The translations under genes were made by a program, and so were the position numbers. From Ralstonia sp. ASV6 (GTDB lineage: Bacteria; Pseudomonadota; Gammaproteobacteria; Burkholderiales; Burkholderiaceae), in contig NZ_JAELUI010000035.1 of NCBI RefSeq assembly GCF_016429285.1, positions 1 through 45,305 on the forward strand: DNA of 45,305 bases. Reading direction: 5' to 3'. The number at the start of each line of letters is the position of its first letter. Within the stretch, counting starts at the first letter, position 1. The notes below the pieces were generated by a model. The model ran no database searches, was not told the DNA's origin, and worked only from the letters and a program-made list of their open reading frames with translations. This document shows positions 16,175 through 24,409 of this stretch, in pieces.

Positions 16175-17481
16175 CGCTGCCGCAACTCGACATCGCCTTT
16201 GGCGGCGAGCCATTGCCGCCGTCGCTGTGGGCCGCCACCGCACCCGCTGCGCCACCCACGCCGCCATTGATGGATTCGACCAGCACCGACGTGCTCGTCA
16301 TCGGCGGCGGGTACACAGGGCTGTCTACCGCACTGCATCTGGCCGAGCGCAACACGCAGGTCACGGTGCTGGAAGCCAATGACCCAGGCTGGGGTGCGTC
16401 CGGGCGCAACGGCGGGCAGGTCAACCCAACGCTCAAGCATGACCCGGATGAGTTGGTGCGCCTGTTCGGTGCCGCACGAGCCGAGCCGTTGATCGACGTG
16501 GTCTCGCGCTCCGCCGATCTGGTGTTCGACCTGATCGACCGGCACGGCATCGACTGCCAGCCGGTGCGTGCGGGATGGCTGCAACTCTCGTATTCGGACA
16601 AGGCGGTACCAGCACTGCATGCACGCGCCCGGCAATGGGAGCGGCGCGGCGTGCCGGTGGAGGTGCTCGACCGCGCCGCCGTCGCCAAGCGGGTCGGCAC
16701 CGAAGCATTTGCGGGCGCGTGGCTCGACGGCCGTGCTGGTGCCATCCAGCCGATGGGGTATGCGCGTGGTCTGGTGCGCGCCGCACAACAAGCGGGCGCT
16801 GCCGTACACGGGCACACCGCCGTCACCGCACTGGAGCGGCAGGGCACGCAGTGGATCGCCACCACCAGCACGGGCGCCCTGGTACGCGCCCAGCGCGTGG
16901 TAATCGCCACCAACGGCTACACCGGCCCGCTGTGGCCGGGGTTGGCACAGACGGTGCTTTCTGCCAACAGCTTCATCGTCGCGACCAAACCACTCAGGTC
17001 GGCGGATGCGCAAAGCATCCTGGCGCGCGGCGAGACGGCTTCCACCTCGCAACGGCTGCTGCTGTATTTCCGCAAAGATGCGGCCGGGCGCCTGCTGATG
17101 GGTGGACGCGGCTTTTTTGCCGAGCCGTGCAACGCGCAGGATTTTGCACACCTTGAACGCTCACTGGAGCTGCTGTTTCCGCAACTGGGGCCGCTGGAGT
17201 ACGAGTACCGCTGGGCAGGCCGCATCGCCATCACGCGAGATTTCATGCCGCACATCCACGAACCTGCACCGGGCGTGACGATGGCGCTTGGCTGCAACGG
17301 GCGCGGCATTGCCCTGTGCACCAGTCTGGGCCAGCATATTGCTGCGCGGCTGGCGGGCAGTGGGGAGGCGTTTCCGTATCCCGTGTCGCCCATCACGCCG
17401 ATCCCGCTGCATGGGCTGCAGCGCTTCTACATTGCGGCGGGCGTGGCGTGGTACAGCCTGCTCGACAAGGTTGGCGGGTGA
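16171..17481 (+). CDS. FAD-dependent amine/amino-acid oxidoreductase (DadA/PuuB-like)
   Basis: The start ATG overlaps the ATPase stop in ATGA; a longer upstream frame overlaps the ATPase and is not family-like. The 436-residue product has the DAO-superfamily FAD motif [20 protein letters not shown], then [14 protein letters not shown], the internal FAD/substrate segment [16 protein letters not shown], and the C-terminal [19 protein letters not shown] and [14 protein letters not shown]. These resemble gamma-glutamylputrescine oxidase and related enzymes that deaminate or demethylate amines. Being the last gene of an uptake operon, it probably performs the first catabolic step on the imported compound. 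Substrate is an inference. Confidence 0.88.
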   Translation: MTLPQLDIAFGGEPLPPSLWAATAPAAPPTPPLMDSTSTDVLVIGGGYTGLSTALHLAERNTQVTVLEANDPGWGASGRNGGQVNPTLKHDPDELVRLFGAARAEPLIDVVSRSADLVFDLIDRHGIDCQPVRAGWLQLSYSDKAVPALHARARQWERRGVPVEVLDRAAVAKRVGTEAFAGAWLDGRAGAIQPMGYARGLVRAAQQAGAAVHGHTAVTALERQGTQWIATTSTGALVRAQRVVIATNGYTGPLWPGLAQTVLSANSFIVATKPLRSADAQSILARGETASTSQRLLLYFRKDAAGRLLMGGRGFFAEPCNAQDFAHLERSLELLFPQLGPLEYEYRWAGRIAITRDFMPHIHEPAPGVTMALGCNGRGIALCTSLGQHIAARLAGSGEAFPYPVSPITPIPLHGLQRFYIAAGVAWYSLLDKVGG

Positions 17482-17564
17482 TTGGACGGTGACGGTTGTC
17501 ACAACCGGGCGGGGCGGCATGGTCTAGGATGAAGGCACCTTCCGTCACATCCAGAGGACACACC

Positions 17565-17954
17565 ATGCTGCACCCCCGCCGTTTTGCACTCGCCCTGACG
17601 GGCGCCGCGCTGCTTGCCGCCGCCACGCCGTCGTTCGCGTATTTCCGCAATGTGCTGGCCAGCACCATCATCGGGTCGATGAGCGAGACGGAGGTGAAAT
17701 CGTTCACCAAGGCCATCGGCGACACCCTGAAAAACACCGCCGACAACACGCCCGCGCAATGGACGTGGCCGGCAAAAGGCAGGCAACCGGCCATCGAGGC
17801 CACCATCACGCCGCTGGAGAGCAAAACAGACGCCGGCCAATCGTGCCGCCGCCTGCAGAGCGAACTGACGCGCGGTTCCAGCAAGGAGCAGTGGACGGCC
17901 TGGCTGTGCAAGCAGCCCAGCGGGGAGTGGAAGCTGCGCCGTCTGGCCCAGTAA
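17565..17954 (+). CDS. Small secreted 17-kDa surface-antigen-like protein
   Basis: The ATG at 17565 has GAGGA upstream and starts a signal peptide (RRFALALTGAALLAAATPSFA). The mature part, about 105 residues, resembles the C-terminal domain of RT0821/17-kDa surface-antigen-like proteins: a threonine-rich strand (PAIEATITPLESKTDAGQ), then CRRLQSELTRGSS and WTAWLCKQPSGEWKLR. The two cysteines could form a disulfide in the periplasm. There is no lipobox. It is monocistronic and its role is unknown, possibly cell-envelope associated. Confidence 0.7.
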   Translation: MLHPRRFALALTGAALLAAATPSFAYFRNVLASTIIGSMSETEVKSFTKAIGDTLKNTADNTPAQWTWPAKGRQPAIEATITPLESKTDAGQSCRRLQSELTRGSSKEQWTAWLCKQPSGEWKLRRLAQ

Positions 17955-17971
17955 GCGCTTGCGCTAACGCG

Positions 17972-18601
17972 TCAGCACTGCCACAAAAACTTCACCTGTC
18001 CTGCGTGGCTGGCGCATTGGAAGAGGTAGGCGCAGCCGCCGCCGAAGTTCATGGCGGTGTGCGCGTCGGGCCCTTCCTCCAACTGCGCGGCCAAGTGCAT
18101 GGGGGCACCGCAGGCGGGGCAACCGGGGGTCTCGTCGGCCTGCAGCCAGGACGGCGCGCCGTGCAGTTGGCCGAGCACCTGGCGGCCAGGCTGGCCGGTG
18201 CGCTCGCACCATTGGCGGCGGGCGGCTTCGTAGTCTTCAGTGTCTTGCGCTTCAGTGCGTGCGCCGTTTGTGGTCTCGCGCAGGGTCAGGCCCTCGGCGG
18301 GCGGCTCGGCCAGCGTAAGGGCACCCGCCGGCACAAACACGGCGAGGTTGCCGCCTTCGTTTGGGTCCCACTCGTCACAGCAGCCGGGGTCGTTCTGACA
18401 CATGAAGACCAGCAGCAACCCGGCTGGATGCCCGGCCGTGGCTTCCACGCCAATCTGCCCCTGAAACTGCATCGGCTGCTCGCACGCGGCGCAACACGGC
18501 CACGTGAAGGAACCGTCGGCCGGCACCAGCGGGCGGCCGCCAAAGCGGGTCTGCGCGGCATGTTCATCGGGTGCGGGATCATTCAAGAGCAGCGTCACCA
18601 T
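17972..18601 (-). CDS. DUF1963-like cysteine-rich protein
   Basis: The ATG at 18601 is preceded by AAAGGAA; the frame is open further upstream but that part is not protein-like. The 209-residue product fits the DUF1963 (YwqG-like) pattern: FGGRPLVPADGSFTWPCCAA, then EQPMQFQGQIGVE, the GLLLVFMCQNDPGCCDEWDP segment, and late cysteine pairs in CPACGAPMHLAAQL. The cysteine pairs could bind zinc. Proteins of this family have no settled function. It converges with the small secreted protein and is divergent from the COG4705-type operon. Confidence 0.7.
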   Translation of the reverse strand: MVTLLLNDPAPDEHAAQTRFGGRPLVPADGSFTWPCCAACEQPMQFQGQIGVEATAGHPAGLLLVFMCQNDPGCCDEWDPNEGGNLAVFVPAGALTLAEPPAEGLTLRETTNGARTEAQDTEDYEAARRQWCERTGQPGRQVLGQLHGAPSWLQADETPGCPACGAPMHLAAQLEEGPDAHTAMNFGGGCAYLFQCASHAGQVKFLWQC

Positions 18602-18787
18602 GGCAATTCCTTTCAGGTGGGATGAAGGAGGACAGGCCTGCAGAATCGGTGGGCAATTGTGCCGCAGGCATGTGACGCCGTGACACCACATCGTGCGGCC
18701 ATTTTTGGGGCTATGGGGCATCTAAGTCTGGCCCGGCAGACTGCGGTGAAATCCCCAACGCCCAATTCCCGAATCCCTGCCTCGCAT

Positions 18788-19576
18788 ATGGACGCCGCAT
18801 CACACCCCAGCCGGCGCAACAAGGTGGCCGAAGTCACCGCACTGTTCTGGATCATCAAGATGATGTCCACGACGGTGGGTGCGGCTGCGGCCGATGCGCT
18901 CAATCTCGGCTGGCAGTTCGGGCTGGGCGGCACAACCGTCGTCACGGGCGCACTGTTTGCGGCGGCGTTGATGGGCCAGCTCCGCTCACGCCGCTACCTG
19001 CCGTGGCTGTACTGGATCACGGTACTGCTGGCGAGCGTGTTTGGCACGCTGGTCGTGGATCTTCTGATTGCACGTGCCGGCTTGCCGACGGGGGCATCGA
19101 CCGTGGTGCTGTCAGTGGCCCTGCTGGCCACGCTGGTGCTCTGGCACCGCCGCGCGGGCACACTCGCCCTCGATGCCGTCGACACCCCCGCGCGTGAGCG
19201 CTTCTACTGGCTGGCCGTGCTGCTGGCCTTTGCGCTGGGCACCGCATGCGGCGACTGGCTGACCGAAAGCCTGCGCCTGGGCTATGCGCAATCGGCACTG
19301 GGCTTTGGTGTGCTGGTTGCCGTGGCGGCCATGGCGCGCTTCGGCTTTGGCGCGGGCGCCGCACCCACGTTCTGGTGGGCCTTCGTAATGACGCGCCCGC
19401 TGGGCGCCGCCTGCCGCGACCTGCTCGCCCAACCGGAGGCCAACGGCGGCCTGGGTCTGAGCACCGGCGCCGTCAATGCGCTCTTCCTGGCGGTGGTCGT
19501 GGGGCTTGTGGCCTACCTGTCGGCGCTGGAGCACACGGCGGACACCACACACGACGCTTCGGTTTCACAACGATAG
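18788..19576 (+). CDS. COG4705-type multi-pass membrane protein, first paralogue
   Basis: The chosen ATG at 18788 yields 262 residues; the upstream frame is open but has no ribosome site or membrane-protein character, so the start is uncertain. About seven or eight hydrophobic segments are present. Four of them carry the same motif, a tryptophan/tyrosine, a hydrophobic stretch, then G followed five residues later by D: FWIIKMMSTTVGAAAADALN, LYWITVLLASVFGTLVVDLL, FYWLAVLLAFALGTACGDWL and FWWAFVMTRPLGAACRDLLA. This four-fold internal repeat with buried acidic residues suggests a channel or transporter, perhaps for a cation. It lies 10 nt before a paralogue and upstream of a two-component system. 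No function is established that I know of. Confidence 0.8.
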   Translation: MDAASHPSRRNKVAEVTALFWIIKMMSTTVGAAAADALNLGWQFGLGGTTVVTGALFAAALMGQLRSRRYLPWLYWITVLLASVFGTLVVDLLIARAGLPTGASTVVLSVALLATLVLWHRRAGTLALDAVDTPARERFYWLAVLLAFALGTACGDWLTESLRLGYAQSALGFGVLVAVAAMARFGFGAGAAPTFWWAFVMTRPLGAACRDLLAQPEANGGLGLSTGAVNALFLAVVVGLVAYLSALEHTADTTHDASVSQR

Positions 19577-19586
19577 GGACACCCTC

Positions 19587-20351
19587 ATGACCCCATCCCG
19601 CACCCTCCCCAGCAAACTGCCCGAGATCACGCTGGCGTTCTGGATCATGAAGATCTGCGCCACCACCCTGGGCGAAACCGCCGGCGACCTGCTCTCGATG
19701 ACGCTCAAGGTCGGCTACGCGGCCAGTTCGGTCCTGCTGATCGGTGTGTTCCTCGTCACGCTGGGCGCGCAACTGCGCAGCAAGGCCTACCACCCGCTGC
19801 TGTATTGGGCGGTGATCCTCTCGACCAGCACGGCCGGCACCACGCTGTCGGACTTCATGGACCGCACGCTGGGCCTGGGCTACGCCACCGGGTCGACCAT
19901 CCTTGCCAGCCTGCTGTGCGCGGTGCTCGTCTACTGGAAGCTGAGCCAGAAATCGCTGTCGATCGCGAACGTGCGCAGCGGCCGGCAGGAGCTGCTGTAC
20001 TGGGGCGCCATCCTCGTATCCAACACGCTGGGCACGGCGCTGGGCGACTTTCTGGCGGACTCGTCGGGGCTGGGTTTTGCGGGTGGGGCGCTGCTGATTG
20101 CCGGTGCGATTGCGCTGATCGCGGCGGCGTATTATCTGACCGGCATCTCGCGCGTGGCGCTGTTCTGGATGGCCTTCGTGCTGACGCGGCCGCTGGGCGC
20201 TACGGGCGGTGACCTGCTGACCAAGCCGATCAGCGCGGGCGGCATGAACCTGGGCACGGCGGGCGCATCGGCGGTGCTGCTGGTGATACTGCTCATCACC
20301 ATCGGCTATACGAGCTGGCAGGCGCGGCGCGATGCCATGCAGTCCGCTTGA
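19587..20351 (+). CDS. COG4705-type multi-pass membrane protein, second paralogue
   Basis: The ATG at 19587 follows AGGGACACCCTC and begins the conserved N-terminus. The 254-residue product repeats the architecture of the gene before it, with the four motif copies even clearer: FWIMKICATTLGETAGDLLS, LYWAVILSTSTAGTTLSDFM, LYWGAILVSNTLGTALGDFL and FWMAFVLTRPLGATGGDLLT. The T-x-G-x-x-x-x-D core sits inside each membrane segment. The pair of paralogues may form a heteromer. It is followed after 18 nt by a response regulator gene, so all four genes probably share one transcript and the two-component system may sense what these proteins move. Confidence 0.83.
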   Translation: MTPSRTLPSKLPEITLAFWIMKICATTLGETAGDLLSMTLKVGYAASSVLLIGVFLVTLGAQLRSKAYHPLLYWAVILSTSTAGTTLSDFMDRTLGLGYATGSTILASLLCAVLVYWKLSQKSLSIANVRSGRQELLYWGAILVSNTLGTALGDFLADSSGLGFAGGALLIAGAIALIAAAYYLTGISRVALFWMAFVLTRPLGATGGDLLTKPISAGGMNLGTAGASAVLLVILLITIGYTSWQARRDAMQSA

Positions 20352-20369
20352 GCCCTCACCAGAAACCGC

Positions 20370-21035
20370 ATGCGCGTGCTCCTTGTTGAAGACGACCCGA
20401 TGATCGGCGCGGCCGTGGATGCCGCGCTGCGCGACGCCGCCTATGCGGTGGACTGGGTGCGCAACGGCCAGACCGCGCTGGACGTGGCCGCGCATCAACA
20501 CTACGACGTGCTGCTGCTTGACCTCGGCCTGCCGGGCAAGGATGGCCACGCCGTGCTCAGCGCGCTGCGCGCCCGCGACAACCCCGTGCCGGTGCTGATC
20601 CTGACCGCGCGCGATGCCGTGCATGAACGCGTGCGCGGCCTGGACGGCGGCGCGGATGACTACATCCTCAAGCCCTTCGAAATGGTCGAACTGCTGGCCC
20701 GCATGCGCGCGGTGCTGCGCCGCAAGGGCGGGGCCGCCAGCCCGGTGCTGACCAACGGCCTGCTCACACTCGACCCTGCCACGCACGAAGCGCGCATGGG
20801 CGATGGCGAACCGGTGCGCCTATCGGCGCGCGAGTTTGCGCTGCTGCAAGCGTTGATGCTGCGCCCGGGCGCCATCCTCTCGCGCGCAGAACTGGAAGAG
20901 CGCATTTATGGCTGGGGCCACGAGGTGGCGAGCAACGCGGTCGAATTCCTCATCCACGCGCTGCGCAAGAAGCTCGGCGCGCAGGCCATCAAAAACATCA
21001 GGGGCGTGGGATGGATGGTGTCCAAGGGTGGGTGA
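20370..21035 (+). CDS. OmpR-family response regulator (QseB-like)
   Basis: The 221-residue product has a receiver domain with the acidic pair E7-D8-D9, phosphoacceptor D51 in LLLDLGLPGKDG, the conserved T in LILTARD and K in DYILKPFEM, followed by an OmpR-type winged helix (LSAREFALLQALMLRPGAIL, then SNAVEFLIHALRKKLG). It is the cytoplasmic DNA-binding partner of the overlapping histidine kinase. Its position after two membrane proteins suggests it controls this operon. QseB-like is a family resemblance, not a claim about quorum sensing. Confidence 0.93.
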   Translation: MRVLLVEDDPMIGAAVDAALRDAAYAVDWVRNGQTALDVAAHQHYDVLLLDLGLPGKDGHAVLSALRARDNPVPVLILTARDAVHERVRGLDGGADDYILKPFEMVELLARMRAVLRRKGGAASPVLTNGLLTLDPATHEARMGDGEPVRLSAREFALLQALMLRPGAILSRAELEERIYGWGHEVASNAVEFLIHALRKKLGAQAIKNIRGVGWMVSKGG

Positions 21036-22366
21036 GGGCATCACTGCAGCGGCGGCTGTCGCTGTGGCTGTCGATCATCATCATCGGCGTAGCGGTGCTG
21101 GCGGGGGGCTTTGCGTTCGTCTCCGCCTTTAGCGAGGCGCATGAACTGCAGGACGACGTGCTGCGCCAGGTGGGCGCGATGTTCGACCCCGAGCATCTGC
21201 CCGCACCGCCCGCGAGCCCAGAAAGCGCGCCGCCCGCCTCCGATCAGGAAGCGCGCGTGATCGTGCAGGTGCTGCCTGGCCCGGGTGGCACGGTGGCGCC
21301 CGGCACACCCGCACCACGTCTGGCGTTTCCGCCCGACCTGGTGGACGGCATGCAGACCGCGCGCGCTGGCAAGCGCGAATACCGCGTATGGGTACGCACC
21401 CTCGACAACGGTCAGCGCATTGCCGTGGCGCAGGAAACCGCCGTGCGCGATGAGACCGCACGCGACAGCGCTATGCGCACGCTGATGCCGTTCCTGATCC
21501 TGGCGCCGATCCTGCTGCTGGCCGTGGCCGACGTGCTGCGCAAGATGTTCGCGCCCATCAAGCGCCTCGCACACGAGGTGGACCAGCGCGACGAACGCCA
21601 GCTGCACGCCATTGCGCCCGAAGCCGTGCCCGACGAGGTACGCCCCTTCGTGGTCGCCATCAACCGGCTGCTGGCGCGCGTGGGGCAATCGATGGAAGCG
21701 CAGCACCGCTTCGTGGCCGATGCCGCGCACGAGTTGCGCACGCCGCTCACGGCGCTGTCGCTACAGGCCGAACGCCTGGGGCAGGCGCCGATGTCAGCCG
21801 ATGCCCATGAACGTCTGGCGACCCTGCGCCAGGGCATCGAGCGCAGCCGTGGGCTGCTCGAACAGTTGCTCACGCTGGCGCGCGCGCAGGAGGCCACCGG
21901 CGTGCCGGAGGGCACCGTCTCCGTCCAGCGCATCTTCCGCAGCGTGCTCGAAGACCTGATGCCGTTGGCCGAAGCCAAGCGGCTGGATCTGGGCGTCACC
22001 ACCGAGGCTGACGCCCACGTGTACGCCAGCGAACTCGACCTCTTTGTCATTGTGCGCAACCTGGTGGACAACGCCATCCGCTACACACCGGCCGGCGGCA
22101 GCATTGACCTGTCGATCGCAACCGAGGCACGCGTGGTGTCGATTGGCGTGCAGGACAGCGGCCCCGGCATCCCCGCCGATGAGCGTGAGCGCGTGTTTGA
22201 TCCGTTCTACCGTGTGCTCGGGAATGAGGCGACGGGCTCGGGGCTCGGGCTGTCGATCGTGAACACAGTGGTGCAGCGGCTGGGTGGGGAGGTGGTGCTG
22301 GAGGATGCGAACGGGGCCACGGGTGGGCTGCGGGTGACCGTGCGGCTGCCACAGGCACACGCCTAA
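21011..22366 (+). CDS. Membrane sensor histidine kinase
   Basis: The start overlaps the regulator's end by 25 bp; a GTG seven codons later is an alternative. The 451-residue product has membrane segments near residues 15-37 (IIIIGVAVLAGGFAFVSAF) and 155-175 (FLILAPILLLAVADVL) enclosing a periplasmic sensor region of about 115 residues rich in proline and alanine. A HAMP-like linker follows, then the phosphorylation site FVADAAHELRTPLTALS, N-box VRNLVDNAIRYTP, G1 DSGPGIPADERERVFDPFY and G2 GSGLGLSIVNT. It autophosphorylates on His and passes phosphate to the regulator encoded just before it. The signal is unknown. Confidence 0.92.
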   Translation: MDGVQGWVRASLQRRLSLWLSIIIIGVAVLAGGFAFVSAFSEAHELQDDVLRQVGAMFDPEHLPAPPASPESAPPASDQEARVIVQVLPGPGGTVAPGTPAPRLAFPPDLVDGMQTARAGKREYRVWVRTLDNGQRIAVAQETAVRDETARDSAMRTLMPFLILAPILLLAVADVLRKMFAPIKRLAHEVDQRDERQLHAIAPEAVPDEVRPFVVAINRLLARVGQSMEAQHRFVADAAHELRTPLTALSLQAERLGQAPMSADAHERLATLRQGIERSRGLLEQLLTLARAQEATGVPEGTVSVQRIFRSVLEDLMPLAEAKRLDLGVTTEADAHVYASELDLFVIVRNLVDNAIRYTPAGGSIDLSIATEARVVSIGVQDSGPGIPADERERVFDPFYRVLGNEATGSGLGLSIVNTVVQRLGGEVVLEDANGATGGLRVTVRLPQAHA

Positions 22367-22386
22367 AGGCAGCCGCCGCGCTTCAT

Positions 22387-23241
22387 CTATCGCTGCGCGC
22401 GAAACACCACCGCCAGCCCCAGCAGGATCATCCCCATGCCCGCCATCGCCACCAGCGAAAGACGATGGCCCAGCACCACATCATCCAGCAGCGCCGTCAC
22501 CACCGGCACCAGGTAGAACAGGCTCGTCACGTTGACGAGGTTGCCGTGTTGCATGAGCCGGTAGAACAGCAGTTGCGCGCCGACCGACATGACCACGCCC
22601 ATCCATAGCAACGCGGCAATACCCGGCACGCTTGGCACGAACGCGATCGGCTGGGTGAGGGCGAAGCCGATGCACAGCAGCAGACTGACCGCGTTCTGCA
22701 GCGGTAGCACGTCGATGGGCGCCTGGCCCAGGCGTTTCTGCCAGATCGCCCCCACCGTCATGCTGGCCAGCGACGCCAGCGCGTAGCCGAGGCCCGCCAT
22801 CGGCACCTGCTGCGCGTTGGCACCACCCACCACAAGCGCGAGCCCGCCCAGTGCCAGCACGAGCCCTGCCATGCGTCGCGCAGACCAAGCGCGCTCCATT
22901 ACCAGCAACGTCAGCAACGGCTGCACACCGAGCACCGTGGCCAGCAACCCCGGCGTGAGCCCGCGGTCGAGCGACAGCAGATAGCAGATGGAGTAGCCAC
23001 CGGTCAGCAACACACCCGTGCCCGCCACCTTCAGCCGCGAACCCGGCGCGGGCCACCACCGCCCGCGCCAGAGCCCTAGCGCCACCAGCACCAGCGAGGC
23101 CAGCGCAAACCGCCCCACCAGAAACGCAAACGCCGGGACATGCTGCACCCCGATCTCCGCGAAGATTGCACCGCTGCTCCACAGCAGCACGAATAGAACC
23201 GTCGCGCCGGACCCTGCCAGCGCGGCTTGCATGGAACGCAT
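22387..23241 (-). CDS. EamA/DMT-family inner-membrane transporter
   Basis: The start ATG at 23241 has ACAGGTGAG just upstream; a longer upstream frame lacks membrane-protein sequence. The 284-residue product has about ten hydrophobic segments in two EamA repeats: VLFVLLWSSGAIFAEIGVQH and YSICYLLSLDRGLTPGLLAT in the first, and GYALASLASMTVGAIWQKRL and TSLFYLVPVVTALLDDVVLG in the second, ending in MAGMGMILLGLAVVFRAQR. Such drug/metabolite transporters often export amino acids or other small molecules. It stands alone and converges with the histidine kinase. Confidence 0.9.
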   Translation of the reverse strand: MRSMQAALAGSGATVLFVLLWSSGAIFAEIGVQHVPAFAFLVGRFALASLVLVALGLWRGRWWPAPGSRLKVAGTGVLLTGGYSICYLLSLDRGLTPGLLATVLGVQPLLTLLVMERAWSARRMAGLVLALGGLALVVGGANAQQVPMAGLGYALASLASMTVGAIWQKRLGQAPIDVLPLQNAVSLLLCIGFALTQPIAFVPSVPGIAALLWMGVVMSVGAQLLFYRLMQHGNLVNVTSLFYLVPVVTALLDDVVLGHRLSLVAMAGMGMILLGLAVVFRAQR

Positions 23242-23606
23242 ACCACTCACCTGTCGAAAAGGAATATCGGGTTCCGGCGCGTGGGCGCACGAGCGCACGC
23301 CCACCTCGGGTTCAAGCCCGAGCCTGGATCAGGTCAACCGGAAACGAAGCGGCTGGAAGTCAGCCGAGAGCGGGCAGACGCGGCGGCGGCTGTGCGCCGA
23401 TCACGTCGTCGCCCGACGAGACGACAGGAGGAGGGAAGGGCCCTGGCTGCACGCACACGTCTTCCATGCCGGCGCGTTGGCCGGCAGCGAGGAAGGTGGC
23501 GTGAAGTCGAGACATGGATGCGAAGAATCAGAATTTGCCGAAGGCGTTGCAGCAGGTTAGCGAGGTTGACCGCACCGCGCAAGCGACACGCGGCCTTCGC
23601 TCAGGA
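23242..23606. other. Gap without a confident gene
   Basis: This 365-nt stretch between two minus-strand genes must contain the EamA gene promoter. A 51-codon minus ORF (23360-23515, ending in a proline-rich tail) lacks a convincing ribosome site and I do not call it. There is a GC-rich hairpin at the left end (GCGTGGGCG near 23279 with CGCCCAC near 23298), without a T tract. Confidence 0.4.
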
Positions 23607-24008
23607 TCAGTCCGTTGCGTGGGGCGACTGCAGATACACCTCGTGCCACAGGCTGACCTTGCCTGCGTCGTCAAAGCGCAGCAGCAACATAGCGTCGAAC
23701 TGGTCAACTGCACCGTGGGTGCGCGTGACCGATGCACGCATGCCGAGCACCACGCCTGCGGCGTCCGCCACTGTCTGCGTCACCTTGTAGTCGATCGACG
23801 CGATGGCGTGCTTGAAGCCGTCGAGAAAGGTCTTGTAGTTCGCGTAGTTGGCATCGTAATGCCGCCCGTTTGCGAACACGGTGAACTGCGGCGCAAAGCG
23901 TTCGGCGATGACGGCCTCGGTCAGCACCGTGTCGTGCCGCAGATGCGCGCGGTTCCAGTCGAGCAGGGCGTGCGCGTGCTGGAGGTTGTGTTCAGCTTGT
24001 GGCGTCAT
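23607..24008 (-). CDS. SnoaL/NTF2-like fold protein
   Basis: The 133-residue product has the length and helix-then-sheet pattern of NTF2-like proteins: an N-terminal helix (AEHNLQHAHALLDWNRAHLR), AERFAPQFTVFANGRHYDAN, then TFLDGFKHAIASIDYKVTQ and paired strands ending in DAMLLLRFDDAGKVSLWHEV. Members include isomerases, dehydratases and ligand-binding proteins; which applies is not readable. It is 25 nt downstream of rcnR on the same strand and could be co-transcribed, though a role in metal handling is not implied. Confidence 0.7.
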   Translation of the reverse strand: MTPQAEHNLQHAHALLDWNRAHLRHDTVLTEAVIAERFAPQFTVFANGRHYDANYANYKTFLDGFKHAIASIDYKVTQTVADAAGVVLGMRASVTRTHGAVDQFDAMLLLRFDDAGKVSLWHEVYLQSPHATD

Positions 24009-24033
24009 GGGTGGGGAGTGGGAGAGCGTTGCC

Positions 24034-24306
24034 TTACTTCAGGTACGACTTGATCACCTGCATCACGGCGTCGAAGTCCTCCTGACGCTGCGCTTCGGTG
24101 GGCTCCTTGACCACGTGATCCATCAGGTGGCCTTCAAGGACAGCCGCCATCAGCCCGTTGACCGCGCCGCGAATGGCCGCGATCTGCTGCAGGATGGCCG
24201 TGCAATCCCCTTCCTCGGCGAGTTGCCTTTCCAGCGCAGTCGCCTGCCCCTGGATGCGCCGCACACGCGCCAGCAGCTTGGCTTTGTCGCGGATGGTATG
24301 GGCCAT
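24034..24306 (-). CDS. rcnR: RcnR nickel/cobalt-responsive repressor
   Basis: The 90-residue product is a CsoR/RcnR/FrmR-family all-helical repressor and aligns through its length with E. coli RcnR, including MAHTIRDKAKL, RIQGQATALERQL and LQQIAAIRGAVNGLMAAV. The four metal ligands of RcnR are all in place: His3, Cys35, His60 and His64. This pattern marks nickel/cobalt sensing rather than copper (CsoR) or formaldehyde (FrmR). It is divergent from rcnA, and a G-tract operator lies between them, so it should repress rcnA (and itself) until Ni(II) or Co(II) binds. Confidence 0.93.
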   Translation of the reverse strand: MAHTIRDKAKLLARVRRIQGQATALERQLAEEGDCTAILQQIAAIRGAVNGLMAAVLEGHLMDHVVKEPTEAQRQEDFDAVMQVIKSYLK

Positions 24307-24356
24307 GAGTCAGAACATTGAGGTGGGTTGAATGACGCGAAAGGGTAGCATCAATA

Positions 24357-24371
24357 TACTAGGGGGGAGTA
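24357..24371. promoter_or_regulatory. RcnR operator in the rcnR-rcnA divergent region
   Basis: TACTAGGGGGGAGTA has the TACT/AGTA inverted ends flanking a G6 tract that define RcnR-type operators (E. coli form TACT-G6-N-AGTA; here the extra base precedes the G tract). The first part overlaps TATACT at 24355-24360, a good -10 hexamer toward rcnA, and the mirrored end gives TATACT toward rcnR, so binding would block both promoters. Confidence 0.85.
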
Positions 24372-24409
24372 TAGTTCACCCACCTGAATTCACCACCGGC
24401 TGCCCACCC

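Noticed and set aside
19473-20786. 437-codon minus ORF opposite the second COG4705-type gene and the response regulator
   Set aside because: Antisense shadow produced by GC-rich codon third positions; composition dominated by R, Q, H and A without any motif.
23360-23515. 51-codon minus ORF with a proline-rich end between the EamA and NTF2-like genes
   Set aside because: No convincing ribosome site, no recognisable motif, and the GC-rich stretch is open by chance in several frames.
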